A stretch of DNA of 58,524 bases, from assembly GCA_031081675.1 (NCBI GenBank), contig JAVHLZ010000015.1:1-58524 (forward strand), in the 5' to 3' direction. This document shows, piece by piece, positions 8,193 through 15,958 of this stretch. The notes under the pieces were generated by a model. The model did not search any database, was not told the DNA's origin, and saw only the letters and a list, made by a program, of their open reading frames with translations. The stretch comes from Armatimonadota bacterium (GTDB taxonomy: Bacteria; Sysuimicrobiota; Sysuimicrobiia; Sysuimicrobiales; Kaftiobacteriaceae). Every line of letters begins with the position of its first letter. Within the stretch, counting starts at the first letter, position 1. The position numbers were made by a program, and so were the translations under genes.

Positions 8193-8575
8193 GGAAGCAC
8201 CTCCGGATGCGTTGTTCAAACATCATTTTACCGTCCCGGATCCGAACAGGCAGGGGAGCGTGCAAATGTTCTCAGGCCGCCGGCAAAGAATCAGCATCCC
8301 TTGACAGGATCCGATGCGTGGTCTCGGGATGTACGCTCATGAACTGGGCGAGCTGGGCATCCAGGTCTTGCTCTGTGTGGGGTGAGATGAACGTGTCAGG
8401 GAGGTTGCCACCACACTTTCGGAGCGCAGCGTGAGGCGGCTCGTATCCTGGCCCGATTGCAGGCTCCGGCGGAGGGGGGTAAGGTGATGGGGGCTTTTCC
8501 GTCCGGCGCGCGCGCGCCGCGGGTCTGAGCGGGCGCCGGGGCTAGGTCGAAGACCTGGAGACCGGGGGTGAGCGG
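8193..8575. other. Divergent intergenic region between tctC and the SDR gene
   Basis: This 383-bp gap should carry promoters for both directions. TAAAAT on the minus strand near 8227-8232 is a possible -10 for tctC, without a good -35. A minus-strand open stretch from about 8410 to a stop at 8272-8274 reads like a protein tail but has no start codon and no recognisable family, so it may be a remnant. A 16-bp CG palindrome lies at 8504-8519. Nothing else was recognised. Confidence 0.5.
8504..8519. repeat. Perfect CG-alternating palindrome
   Basis: CGGCGCGCGCGCGCCG is a perfect 16-bp palindrome with a (GC)6 core, 56 bases upstream of the SDR start codon. Alternating CG tracts of this kind can adopt Z-form DNA under negative supercoiling. 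Any function is unknown. Confidence 0.6.
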
Positions 8576-9340
8576 ATGAGGCTGCAGGGGAAGGTGGCTG
8601 TGGTCACGGGAGCGGCGTCGGGCATCGGTCTGGCCATCGCCCGGCGCTTCGCCGCCGAAGGGGCGAAGGTGGTGGCTGGAGATATCAATGCCACCCGCCT
8701 GGACGAGGCGGTCGCGTCCATCCGGGCCGGCGGGGGGGCCATCACCGGCGTCCACGGCAACATCGCCGACCGGCAGGCGGCGGAGGCGCTGGTGGATCTC
8801 GCGGTTGACACCTACGGCCGCATCGACGTGCTGGTCAACAACGCGGGCATCATGGACTTCATGCAGGGCGTGGGGGAGCTGGACGACGACGTCTGGCGGA
8901 GGGTGCTGGCTGTCAACCTTGACGGGCCCATGTTCACCATGCGCCGGGCCGTCCCCCGGATGGTCCAGCAGGGCGGCGGGTCCATCATCAACATCTCGTC
9001 CACGGCCGGGATCGAGGGCGGCGCCGCGGGAGCGGCATACACGGCCTCCAAGCACGCGCTGGTGGGGCTGACCCGGAACACGGCCTGGATGTACGCGCTG
9101 AAGGGCGTCCGGTGCAACGCCATCTGCCCGGGTGCCACCCGGACCAACATCGCCGAATCCATGATCCCCGAACGCATGGACCCGGCCGGTTCGGCGCGCG
9201 CCCAGGCGTATGCGGCGCTGATCCCCGCCATCCTGGAGCCCGAGGACATCGCCGCGCTGGCACTGTTTCTGGCATCGGACGAGTCGCGGCAGATCAACGG
9301 AGCCATCATCCCCGCCGACGCGGGGTGGACCGCTGCATAG
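8576..9340 (+). CDS. Short-chain dehydrogenase/reductase
   Basis: A 254-residue classical SDR oxidoreductase. It has the cofactor motif TGAASGIG near residues 12-19, the NNAG motif near residue 90, and the catalytic Ser (NISSTAG) and YTASK Tyr/Lys pair near residues 140-160. An aspartate (GDIN) ends the second strand, which usually means NAD(H) rather than NADP(H). The end (NGAIIPADAGWTA) matches the usual C-terminus of FabG-like members. The ATG at 8576 is preceded by GGGGGTGAGCGG. The substrate cannot be given. It is divergent from the tct operon and followed after 140 bp by a DinB-like gene; a shared pathway with the transporter is possible but unproven. Confidence 0.92.
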   Translation: MRLQGKVAVVTGAASGIGLAIARRFAAEGAKVVAGDINATRLDEAVASIRAGGGAITGVHGNIADRQAAEALVDLAVDTYGRIDVLVNNAGIMDFMQGVGELDDDVWRRVLAVNLDGPMFTMRRAVPRMVQQGGGSIINISSTAGIEGGAAGAAYTASKHALVGLTRNTAWMYALKGVRCNAICPGATRTNIAESMIPERMDPAGSARAQAYAALIPAILEPEDIAALALFLASDESRQINGAIIPADAGWTAA

Positions 9341-9480
9341 CGGGCACGTCACGGAGTTCCCGGGGGATGCCGGCCCCTTTGGCCTGAGGCGACGCCGGAG
9401 TCGCAGAAGGCGCGGCCCATGGGGGAAGGGACCTGCCCATTCCGCGGGAGCTCCACGGACTCTGGAAGGAGGTCAGACGG

Positions 9481-10002
9481 ATGGAGGATATCGGTCGCGA
9501 GCGGTTCGTGGAGGCGGTGGAAGCCCTCCTGGAAGAGATCCACGTGGGGCCGCCCGACCCAAGGTCCACGTGGGTGGTGAGCAACGAGCCTGCATCGGGC
9601 GTGCTGGGCACGCTGGAGGCGATCTCCGCCGGGGCGGCGTCCCGTCCGCCGGCTCCGGGCATGAACACCATCGCCGCCCACGCCGCGCACCTGCGGTACG
9701 CGCTGGACCTGGCCGCCCGCGCCCTGGCCGGCGAGGACGCGTATGCCTCCGCCGACTGGGCCGGCAGCTGGCGGACGCAGGTGGTGACCGCCCCCGAGTG
9801 GCACCGGCTGCGCGCCGACCTGCGGCAGGCGCACCGCCAACTCCTGCAGGCCATCCGCGACCGGCAGGACTGGTCGGACCGCGACACCCTGTGGGGCGTG
9901 CTGGCGCTGGTGGGCCACGGGGGGTATCATCTGGGAGCCATCCGCCAGATCGCCCGGCTGCTGAGGGAGTCACCCCCTCCTGGCGAGGGGCCATCTCGAT
10001 GA
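9481..10002 (+). CDS. DinB-like four-helix protein
   Basis: A 173-residue protein with the features of the DinB/YfiT-like superfamily. It is mostly helical, with a conserved HAAHLRYALD histidine helix in the first half and GHGGYHLGAIRQ near the C-terminus, which together would bind a divalent metal. Some members are thiol-dependent transferases; many have no known reaction, so no function is given beyond the fold. A GGAGG lies nine bases before the ATG at 9481. It follows the SDR gene in the same direction with a 140-bp gap. Confidence 0.75.
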   Translation: MEDIGRERFVEAVEALLEEIHVGPPDPRSTWVVSNEPASGVLGTLEAISAGAASRPPAPGMNTIAAHAAHLRYALDLAARALAGEDAYASADWAGSWRTQVVTAPEWHRLRADLRQAHRQLLQAIRDRQDWSDRDTLWGVLALVGHGGYHLGAIRQIARLLRESPPPGEGPSR

Positions 10003-10127
10003 CCCGGTCGGCTCGGTCCGATCGCGCAGGCGGAGGTCCCTGCCACCGGATTGCGCATTGACCCCGACAGGGCAGCTCGGGGGAGACCGCATGGGTGAAA
10101 AACCGCGTCTGGCAGGGGAGTTGGTGG

Positions 10128-10200
10128 CGCGCCCGGAGGGATTTGAACCCCCGGCCTTCGGCTCCGGAGGCCGACGCTCTATCCGCTGAGCTACGGGCGC
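10128..10200 (-). tRNA. tRNA-Arg (anticodon CCG)
   Basis: The minus strand folds as a complete cloverleaf. The acceptor stem is GCGCCCG/CGGGCGC, the D arm contains AGCTCAGCGGATAGAGC, the anticodon stem is TCGGC/GCCGA with loop CTCCGGA (anticodon CCG), and the T arm is GGGGG-TTCAAAT-CCCTC. It would read the common arginine codon CGG in this GC-rich genome. The CCA end is not encoded. A promoter is seen at 10238-10266. Confidence 0.96.
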
Positions 10201-10237
10201 GCGGGCGCCGCGCAAGAAGGGGCGAGACGCACAGGGA

Positions 10238-10266
10238 ATTATATCAGTGTGGCCGCCTCCCCTCAA
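10238..10266 (-). promoter_or_regulatory. Promoter of tRNA-Arg
   Basis: On the minus strand TTGAGG (10261-10266) and TATAAT (10238-10243) are separated by 17 bp. A TGA immediately before the -10 gives an extended -10 element. The predicted start is about 30 bases before the tRNA. It overlaps the first codons of the plus-strand gene at 10249. Confidence 0.75.
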
Positions 10267-10617
10267 CGGAATCGCCGGCCGCTGGCCTTCCGCCACGTGA
10301 CCCTGGTGGGGCCGCGGGGCCTGATCCTGGCCTATGCCGACAAGGCGGTGGTCGGCCCGCGCACCATCGGATTCACCCGCGCCACCTTCGGGCGGTCGGT
10401 GCTGCCGCGGCTGATGGCGCGGGCGGCGCCCTCGGTCACCCTGCTGGCCGGCGGCCGGCCCCGGCTGCGGCTGCGCGGCCTGCGGCTGACCTTCCCCTCG
10501 GGGGATCAGCGCCTGCCCGACGGTGGCTGGGTCTGCGACGCCGTCATCGGCACCGTCAACGCCGTGGAGCGCATGCACCGGGCCGCCGAGGTCCGCTACC
10601 GCCGCTGGAAGCGCTAG
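10249..10617 (+). CDS. Conserved-looking hypothetical protein (122 aa)
   Basis: A frame of 122 codons with the strong G/C bias at third positions seen in neighbouring genes, which supports real coding. It is basic and Arg-rich with alternating hydrophobic strands, and no signal peptide or membrane segment. No family was recognised. The GTG at 10249 falls inside the promoter of the divergent tRNA-Arg, so the true start may be further in, for example at one of the internal GTG codons before GPRGLILAYADK. It precedes the DnaB-like gene by 137 bp on the same strand and may be co-transcribed. Confidence 0.55.
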   Translation: MAASPQRNRRPLAFRHVTLVGPRGLILAYADKAVVGPRTIGFTRATFGRSVLPRLMARAAPSVTLLAGGRPRLRLRGLRLTFPSGDQRLPDGGWVCDAVIGTVNAVERMHRAAEVRYRRWKR

Positions 10618-10754
10618 GCCCGGTCTACCCTCGCGTGGGCGGGGGGCATAGGACGGGTGCAGGAACCCTGAACGTCTGCGCCGCCTGCGCCGCCTCCTGC
10701 GTCCTGCGCCCGGGGGCGGGCGTGCCCGACCACGGCGGCGGCGGGGGTGGGTCT

Positions 10755-12269
10755 GTGGAAGAAGTCGCCGTCATCGAAAAGCGCCTCCTCAGCGGGTTCC
10801 TCCGGGATCGCTACCTGCTCGGCCGCGCCCTGGAGGCGGGGTTCCGCCCGGACCTGATGCCTCACGCCCTCGGCCGCACCCTGGCCAAGGTCCTTGGCGA
10901 CATCTATGCCCAGAAGGAAATGCCCCTGGAGCCCCTGACGGTGCGGGGCCTGCTCGGGGAGCGCGGAGTCCTCTCCCCCGAGATGCGCAAATTCCTGGAC
11001 GCGGTGGAGGCCACGCCCGAGCCCGACGCCGCCCAGGTCATGGCCTACGTGGACATCCTCAAAGCGCGGGCCGCCCGCCTGCGGCTGGTGGAGGTCAACA
11101 CGGCCATCACCACCTATCTCGAGGAGGACCGGGCCGAGCGGGACGTGGTGGACTTCGTCGGGCAGATCATCCCCGCCCTGCTGGAGATCCAGCAGCAGCG
11201 CATGGCCCGCAACACGCCCGCCGCCGGGGAGGTGGGGTCCCGCATCGTCCAGGAAATCCTCGAGGGCCGGTCCGGCTCGACCCTGGGCTACGATCTGTCG
11301 CCGTTTGACCGCCTCAGCGAAGCGCTGTCGGGGTTGCGGCGAGGCTTCTACTACGGGCTGGCGGGGGCGCCTCGCCGGGGCAAGACCAACTTCGCCCTGG
11401 AACTGGCCGCCACCGTGGCCGGGCGCTACCGCATCCCGGTCCTGTATTACTCGTGGGAGCAGACCAGCCGGGTGCTGTTCGCGCGGCTGCTGGCCAAGGA
11501 ATCCCTGGTCAACCCGGCGGCGCTGCTGTCCGCCGAATCCCGCGCCCCCTCGATCCGGGGCCGGGTCAAGGACGCCTGGGCCCGGCTGGAGAAGCAGCTG
11601 GGCACCCTGTACCTGTTCGAGGCCGGCCGCCAGGACACGGTGGAGCGGATCAAGGCCCGCGCCCACAACCTCATGCACGCCTACCAGACCGACGAGTGCG
11701 TCATCTTCATCGACTACCTGCAGCGGGTGCCCCTGGAGGAGAATGTCCACGACGAGAAGGCGCGCACCGACCTCATCTCCGCCAAGCTGGCGGACCTCAG
11801 CCTGGAGCTGAACGTGCCGGTGTTCGCCATCTCGCCGCTGGACAAAGAGGGCTGCCGGCTGGACGAGAAGCCCCACGAGGAAGTCTCCGAGTTTGCCCGC
11901 CCCACCATGCACCACTGCGTGGGCTCCGGCGACCTGGAGTACGACCTGGACGTGGCCATGGTCCTCAGCAAGGACTGGGTGGCCACGAAGAACCTGGAGG
12001 ACCTGCTGCGCACCGAGGCCAAGGCCGGCCGGACCGACAGCGAGCTGATTCCCAAGATCGACATCCTGGACCTGCACCTGGACAAGAACCGGGACGCCCC
12101 GGAGACGATAGCCAGCACCGTCCAGTACGCCTTCTTCGTGACCCTGAACAAGTTCGTCGAGATCGGGTACAAGACCAGCGACGAGTTCAGCGCCGGCTTC
12201 CGGGACTTCGCCAAGATGCAGGCGATCCTCGAGCGCCTGCGGGAGGGCGGGCTGCTGACGGCCCTGTAG
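10755..12269 (+). CDS. DnaB-family replicative-helicase-like ATPase
   Basis: A 504-residue protein with the two-domain plan of DnaB. The N-terminal helical domain (residues about 5-140) starts VIEKRLLSGFL and resembles DnaB-N. A RecA-like motor domain follows, with H1 APRRGKTNFAL (Walker A), H1a YYSWEQTSRVLFARLLA, H2 VIFIDYLQRV, H3 LELNVPVFAISPLDK, H4 GDLEYDLDVAMVLSKD and the arginine-finger-like DKNRDAP. Several positions differ from standard DnaB (ISPLD where DnaB has LSQL; SWE where DnaB has SLE), so it is probably a diverged paralogue rather than the main replicative helicase. GTG at 10755 is chosen because homology starts there. A polypurine/polypyrimidine repeat follows the stop. No phage genes flank it. 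Confidence 0.78.
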   Translation: MEEVAVIEKRLLSGFLRDRYLLGRALEAGFRPDLMPHALGRTLAKVLGDIYAQKEMPLEPLTVRGLLGERGVLSPEMRKFLDAVEATPEPDAAQVMAYVDILKARAARLRLVEVNTAITTYLEEDRAERDVVDFVGQIIPALLEIQQQRMARNTPAAGEVGSRIVQEILEGRSGSTLGYDLSPFDRLSEALSGLRRGFYYGLAGAPRRGKTNFALELAATVAGRYRIPVLYYSWEQTSRVLFARLLAKESLVNPAALLSAESRAPSIRGRVKDAWARLEKQLGTLYLFEAGRQDTVERIKARAHNLMHAYQTDECVIFIDYLQRVPLEENVHDEKARTDLISAKLADLSLELNVPVFAISPLDKEGCRLDEKPHEEVSEFARPTMHHCVGSGDLEYDLDVAMVLSKDWVATKNLEDLLRTEAKAGRTDSELIPKIDILDLHLDKNRDAPETIASTVQYAFFVTLNKFVEIGYKTSDEFSAGFRDFAKMQAILERLREGGLLTAL

Positions 12270-12329
12270 AAGGGAAGAGGGGGAGAGGCACCCCCTTCTT
12301 CCTTCTTCCCTCTTCCTTCTTCCCTCTTT
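12268..12329. repeat. Polypurine/polypyrimidine intergenic repeat, copy A
   Basis: A purine run (12268-12288) is followed by a pyrimidine run (12291-12329) built of CCCTCTTCC/TTCTTCC units. The 18-mer CCCTCTTCCTTCTTCCCT at 12308-12325 recurs exactly at 24359-24376 and, inverted, at 49031-49048. The two runs can partly pair into an imperfect hairpin directly after the DnaB-like stop, so it may also serve as a terminator. Confidence 0.75.
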
Positions 12330-12391
12330 GTCCGGCAGGACCCTCCCCCCGGGGTCGTGGAAGTGGGTCGGTGTCCGGCGGACTCCCAGCG

Positions 12392-12802
12392 ATGGCCGCG
12401 CTGCTCACCGTTCATGCTTCCCGGTACCTCGCCGTGGCCGTGATCGTCGGCAACGCCGCGCTCGCCCTGTGGGCCTTCCGGGCGCACGTCGGGGGCCGGC
12501 GGACCCTGGGCGCAGCCTTCTGGACGGTCCTGCTGGCGGTGGCGGCGCTGACGGTGGTCCAGGCCGCCTCCGGCGCCGTCCTGGCCCTGGGCGGGGCGCG
12601 GCCCCGCACGGCGCTGCACTTCCTGTACGGCGGCCTGGTGGTTGCCGGCGCGGTGGCCCAGGTGGGGCTGCGGCCGGGAGGATTCCTGCGGCCGGCCCTG
12701 CACAACCCGGGAGCCGCCGGCCCGTCGGCGTTCGCGCTCCTGTGCCTGACCCAGGCGGCCCTGGTGGGCCGCGCCTTCACCACCGGGGCCTGGGGACGGT
12801 AG
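12392..12802 (+). CDS. Small integral membrane protein (136 aa), unknown
   Basis: The 136 residues form four hydrophobic segments (about 10-30, 43-65, 78-95 and 108-125) separated by short polar loops. The first segment follows MAALLTVHASRY. It resembles small cytochrome-associated or DoxX-like membrane proteins in layout only; no signature was recognised, and histidines near the first and third segments are too few to claim haem binding. The ATG at 12392 has no strong ribosome-binding site. The gene is followed 26 bp later by a YbaK-like gene on the same strand, which suggests a shared transcript. Confidence 0.6.
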   Translation: MAALLTVHASRYLAVAVIVGNAALALWAFRAHVGGRRTLGAAFWTVLLAVAALTVVQAASGAVLALGGARPRTALHFLYGGLVVAGAVAQVGLRPGGFLRPALHNPGAAGPSAFALLCLTQAALVGRAFTTGAWGR

Positions 12803-12828
12803 GACACGGTGGCGGGGAGGTGACGGCG

Positions 12829-13299
12829 ATGACGTGCCGCGAGCGCCTGGAGCAGTACTTCCGGGAGAACGGCGTCCGCTACGAGCTCTCCACCCACCCG
12901 GAGGTTTACACCGCCCAGGAGGTGGCGGCGGTGCAACATGTGCCCGGCCGCCTGGTGGCCAAGGTGGTCATGGCCATGGTGGACGGATCCCTGGTGGCCC
13001 TGGTCCTGCCGGCGCCCAACCGGGTGGACTTCGCCCGCCTGAAGGCCGCCCTGGGAGCCCGGGAGGCGCGTCTGGCCCGGGAGCAGGAGTTCGCCCACGT
13101 CTTCCCCGACTGCGAGGTGGGCGCCATGCCGCCGTTCGGCAACCTGTACAACGTGCCGGTGGTGGTGGACCGCCAGCTCACCGAAGATCCCTACATCGTC
13201 TTCAACGCCGGCACCCACCGGGAGACCATGAAGATCGCCTACGCGGACTTCGCCCGGCTGGCGTCCCCGCAGGTGGCCGACTTCTCCCTCAAGCCCTGA
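12829..13299 (+). CDS. YbaK/EbsC-family aminoacyl-tRNA deacylase-like protein
   Basis: A 156-residue single-domain protein of the YbaK/ProX fold, which hydrolyses mischarged aminoacyl-tRNA in trans. It begins with the usual helix (RLEQYFRENGVRYELSTHP) and the TAQEVAAVQHVPG stretch. The catalytic-type lysine region is GRLVAKVVMAMVDG, and a glycine-rich GAMPPFGNLYNVPVVVD segment characteristic of the family follows. Which amino acid is edited (Pro, Cys or Ala mischarging) cannot be read from sequence. The ATG at 12829 is preferred over GTG 12820 because GGGGAGG sits 8 bases upstream. Confidence 0.87.
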   Translation: MTCRERLEQYFRENGVRYELSTHPEVYTAQEVAAVQHVPGRLVAKVVMAMVDGSLVALVLPAPNRVDFARLKAALGAREARLAREQEFAHVFPDCEVGAMPPFGNLYNVPVVVDRQLTEDPYIVFNAGTHRETMKIAYADFARLASPQVADFSLKP

Positions 13300-13330
13300 C
13301 GGCCGGGGCCGCACCGAGGGGGTGAGCGCG

Positions 13331-13585
13331 ATGGTGCGGGCGGAACGGCGACTGCCGGCGGGAGACCGCCGGCGCGGCTTTGTCATTCCCGTGCCCCACA
13401 CCCGCTCCGGGCAGAAGCACGTGCAGGCGTACATCCAGACGCTGCGGCCGATGGTGGCGGACATCGCCGCCACCCTGGACGTGGACCGCGCCGCCCTGCG
13501 CGACGTGGACGACCCCGACCAGATCGGCGCGGCGTATCTGGGGGCGTTCCTGGACGACCTGGGCCGCCGGCTGGCGGCCTCATGA
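13331..13585 (+). CDS. Hypothetical protein (84 aa)
   Basis: An 84-codon frame with the local third-position G/C bias and a good ribosome-binding site (GAGGGGGTG) 7 bases before the ATG at 13331. The N-terminal third is rich in Arg; the rest is a helical, acidic domain with HTRSGQKHVQAYIQTLRPMV and a DVDDPDQIGAAY turn. No membrane segment or known domain was recognised. Its stop overlaps the ATG of the next gene (ATGA at 13582-13585), so both are translationally coupled. They probably work together and may belong with the YbaK-like gene just upstream. Confidence 0.62.
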   Translation: MVRAERRLPAGDRRRGFVIPVPHTRSGQKHVQAYIQTLRPMVADIAATLDVDRAALRDVDDPDQIGAAYLGAFLDDLGRRLAAS

Positions 13586-13932
13586 CTGCCCGTGGCGGCC
13601 CCTGGCCCCAGCAGCGCCGGCTGGCCGCCCACCTGCGGGAGGTGCTGCGCCGGCGCTTCGGCTGCCGGGACGCCTGGGTGGTGAGTTCCGGCGGACGCTG
13701 CCGGCTGGAGGTCCTCGTGGAAGGCCGGCGGGTGGTCCTTCTGGAGGACGCCGAAGACGCGTTCTGGGCGCGCTTTTACCAGCGGGTGCGGATCCAGCGC
13801 CGCCGGCTGGGAGAGACGGTGGAGCGGACCCTGCTGTGGCGCCGCCCTCCCCGGGAGCTGGCGGACCTGCTCAGCCCGTACTGGCAGGCCCGGTTCGGCC
13901 CGCCTGGGGGGGAGGGGGCACCCGGCGCATGA
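13582..13932 (+). CDS. Hypothetical basic protein (116 aa)
   Basis: A 116-residue soluble protein, Arg-rich (RRLAAHLREVLRRRFGC at the start). Its centre reads like a small alpha/beta domain (AWVVSSGGRCRLEVLVEGRRVVLL), followed by a helical tail with RFYQRVRIQRRRLGETVERTLLWRR. No family was recognised; the charge would suit a nucleic-acid binder, but that is only a guess. The start overlaps the preceding stop (ATGA). The last 62 bases overlap the 3' end of the convergent MFS gene, so one of the two tails may be shorter in reality or the genes truly overlap. Confidence 0.6.
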   Translation: MTARGGPWPQQRRLAAHLREVLRRRFGCRDAWVVSSGGRCRLEVLVEGRRVVLLEDAEDAFWARFYQRVRIQRRRLGETVERTLLWRRPPRELADLLSPYWQARFGPPGGEGAPGA

Positions 13933-15091
13933 GCACCGTGCCCAGGAGGTAGAACGCCGCCGCGATCGCGAAGATGGCCCGCACCCCCACGCGGGGGATC
14001 AGCGATCCGGCCAGGACCGGCGCCACCGCGGCCCGCACGCCGACCAGGGTGTTGAACAGCGTGGTGTACAGCAGCACCCGGCCGGGCGGCGCGTAGTGGA
14101 GGACGGCGGCCAGCCACCCCAGGTCGATGCCGGCCGAGGCCAGGCCATCGGTGATCCCCGCCAGCAGGACCACCCAGGGATTGGGAGCCACCAGGTAGAT
14201 CAGCGGCGTCAGGGTTCCGATGGTGAAAACGACCTTCAGGGCGCCGGTGGCCGTGCGCCGGTCGATCATCCGGCCCCAGGAGTAGAACGACAGCACCCAG
14301 GTGGCCGAGGTCACCGCGCCCAGCAGGCCCACCTGCAGGTTGGAGGCCCGCAGGTCCCGCACCAGCAGCAGGGGGACCGCCGGCCCGGTCAGCCACCCGC
14401 CGAACCCGAACACGAAGAAGGCCAGCAGAAACCGGCGGTAGCCGGGATCGTCCCGCAGCACCCGCGCGGCGGCACCGGGGGGAATGTGCTCGGGGTGCTC
14501 CGCCGGCCGGGGAAGGCGGATGCGGCCGAACACCACCGCGCTGGCCATGCCGAGGATCCCGGCGGCGGCGAACACCCACTGGAAAGGCAGCCGCTGCATC
14601 AGCGACCCGCCCACCAGCGATCCCGCGACCCACGCCGCCGCCATCACCACCTTGACCAGGGCCATGATGCGGCCCCGGGCGTCATCGGGATAGACCGTCC
14701 GCATGACCTGGGCGTAGCCCAGCGGGTTGACCGAGTTTACCGCGTGGTACAGGATGACCAGCAGCACGTAGGCCCGCGGGGACCGGACCAGCGGCATCAG
14801 CAGGAACAGCGCCCGCCCGGCCAGCGCCGGCCCCATGACGAGCCGGACCGGGTGCACGGGGCGGACGGCGTTCACCACCCAGAAGGACAGCAGGAACACC
14901 ACCGCCGGCGCCGCGACCAGCAGGGAGACCTGAAGCGGGGTGGCGCCCAGCCGGACGCCCATCACCGGGATGAACGGCTGCGTGAGCCCGGCGAACGCGC
15001 CGTACAGGAACGCCGCCGCCATGTCGAGGCGAACGACGGCGCGGGTCCGGGGAGGCAGGGGGACTCGCAACCAGCGCCGGAGGACGTCCAT
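13871..15091 (-). CDS. Major facilitator superfamily transporter
   Basis: A 406-residue membrane protein with about 12 hydrophobic segments in two halves, typical of MFS carriers. The loop 2-3 region and a GWLTGPAVPLLLVRDLRASNLQVGLLGAV half-repeat support the family. The substrate cannot be inferred; the layout (no large periplasmic loop) fits drug/sugar/metabolite exporters. ATG at 15089-15091 is taken as start; the GGAGG there is very close to it, and a TTG one codon upstream is an alternative. It is transcribed alone, towards the small-gene block, and its 3' end overlaps the convergent gene by 62 bp. Confidence 0.85.
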   Translation of the reverse strand: MDVLRRWLRVPLPPRTRAVVRLDMAAAFLYGAFAGLTQPFIPVMGVRLGATPLQVSLLVAAPAVVFLLSFWVVNAVRPVHPVRLVMGPALAGRALFLLMPLVRSPRAYVLLVILYHAVNSVNPLGYAQVMRTVYPDDARGRIMALVKVVMAAAWVAGSLVGGSLMQRLPFQWVFAAAGILGMASAVVFGRIRLPRPAEHPEHIPPGAAARVLRDDPGYRRFLLAFFVFGFGGWLTGPAVPLLLVRDLRASNLQVGLLGAVTSATWVLSFYSWGRMIDRRTATGALKVVFTIGTLTPLIYLVAPNPWVVLLAGITDGLASAGIDLGWLAAVLHYAPPGRVLLYTTLFNTLVGVRAAVAPVLAGSLIPRVGVRAIFAIAAAFYLLGTVLMRRVPPPPQAGRTGPASTG

Positions 15092-15189
15092 CAACCTCCA
15101 GGGAGTTCGGTGTCGGCGCCGGGCCTCCTGGCACAGGAGCCGCCCGCGCCCGCCCCGAACTGGAGGAAGCGGTCCCTTCCGACCTCGGG

Positions 15190-15927
15190 ATGCGCTACGC
15201 CGTCCTGTCTGACGTCCACGCCAACCTGGAGGCGCTGGAGGTGGTCCTGGCCGACCTGACCGCGCGCCGCCCGGACGCGGTCCTGTGCCTGGGAGACTTC
15301 GTGGGCTACGGTCCGGACCCGGTCGCCTGCGTGACGCGGCTGCGCCCGCTGCTACGGGGAGCGGTCCTCGGCAACCACGACGCCGCGGTGGTGGACCCTC
15401 AGGACACCCTGGCCGCCCGCTTCAACCCCTATGCCTACGAGGCGGCCCTGTGGACCCGCCGCCAGCTGACCGACGCGGTGCGGTCCTACCTGCAGGGGCT
15501 GCCCCACCGCTTGACCCTGGACGGGATCCTGTGCGTGCACGGCAGCGCGCGCGATCCCATCGAAGAGTACATTCTGGACGCGGAGACGGCCCGGGCCAGT
15601 TTTCGGGCGGCCCCCTTCGAGCTGTGTCTGGTGGGGCACACCCACATCCCGGCGGTGTTCACCGAGGCCGGCGAGGCGGTGACGGCCGAGCCGCTGCTGC
15701 CCGGGAGGCCGGTGCGGCTGCGCCCGGACCGCCGGTACATCATCAACGTCGGCAGCGTCGGCCAGCCGCGGGACGGCGACCCCCGGGCCGCCTACCTGTG
15801 GCTGGACACCGACGCCCGGGAGGTGCTTGTGGTCCGCCTGGCGTATCCCCTGGCCCGCACCCAGCAGAAGATGCGGGCCGCCGGCCTGCCGCCCATCCTG
15901 GCGGAGCGGCTGGCTTACGGACGGTAG
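15190..15927 (+). CDS. Calcineurin-like metallophosphoesterase
   Basis: A 245-residue phosphoesterase of the YfcE/MJ0936-like group. All metal-ligand motifs are present: SDVHAN at residues 7-12, CLGDFVGYGPDP, VLGNHD, a His in LCVHGSARD and the C-terminal GHTHIP. The INVGSVGQPRDGDPRAAY ending is typical of this family, which includes phosphodiesterases acting on small diesters and nucleotide phosphatases; the physiological substrate is unknown. The ATG at 15190 follows CCTCGGG without a strong ribosome-binding site. The S9 peptidase gene follows after 31 bp on the same strand, suggesting an operon with the peptidase and adenosyltransferase. Confidence 0.92.
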   Translation: MRYAVLSDVHANLEALEVVLADLTARRPDAVLCLGDFVGYGPDPVACVTRLRPLLRGAVLGNHDAAVVDPQDTLAARFNPYAYEAALWTRRQLTDAVRSYLQGLPHRLTLDGILCVHGSARDPIEEYILDAETARASFRAAPFELCLVGHTHIPAVFTEAGEAVTAEPLLPGRPVRLRPDRRYIINVGSVGQPRDGDPRAAYLWLDTDAREVLVVRLAYPLARTQQKMRAAGLPPILAERLAYGR

Positions 15928-15958
15928 GCGGAGGCATCGCTGTGCGCGGAGGAGGCCG

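Noticed and set aside
10095-10754. In-frame N-terminal extension of the DnaB-like gene back through the tRNA-Arg
   Set aside because: It would run across the tRNA gene and the hypothetical gene in other frames; DnaB-like homology begins right after GTG 10755.
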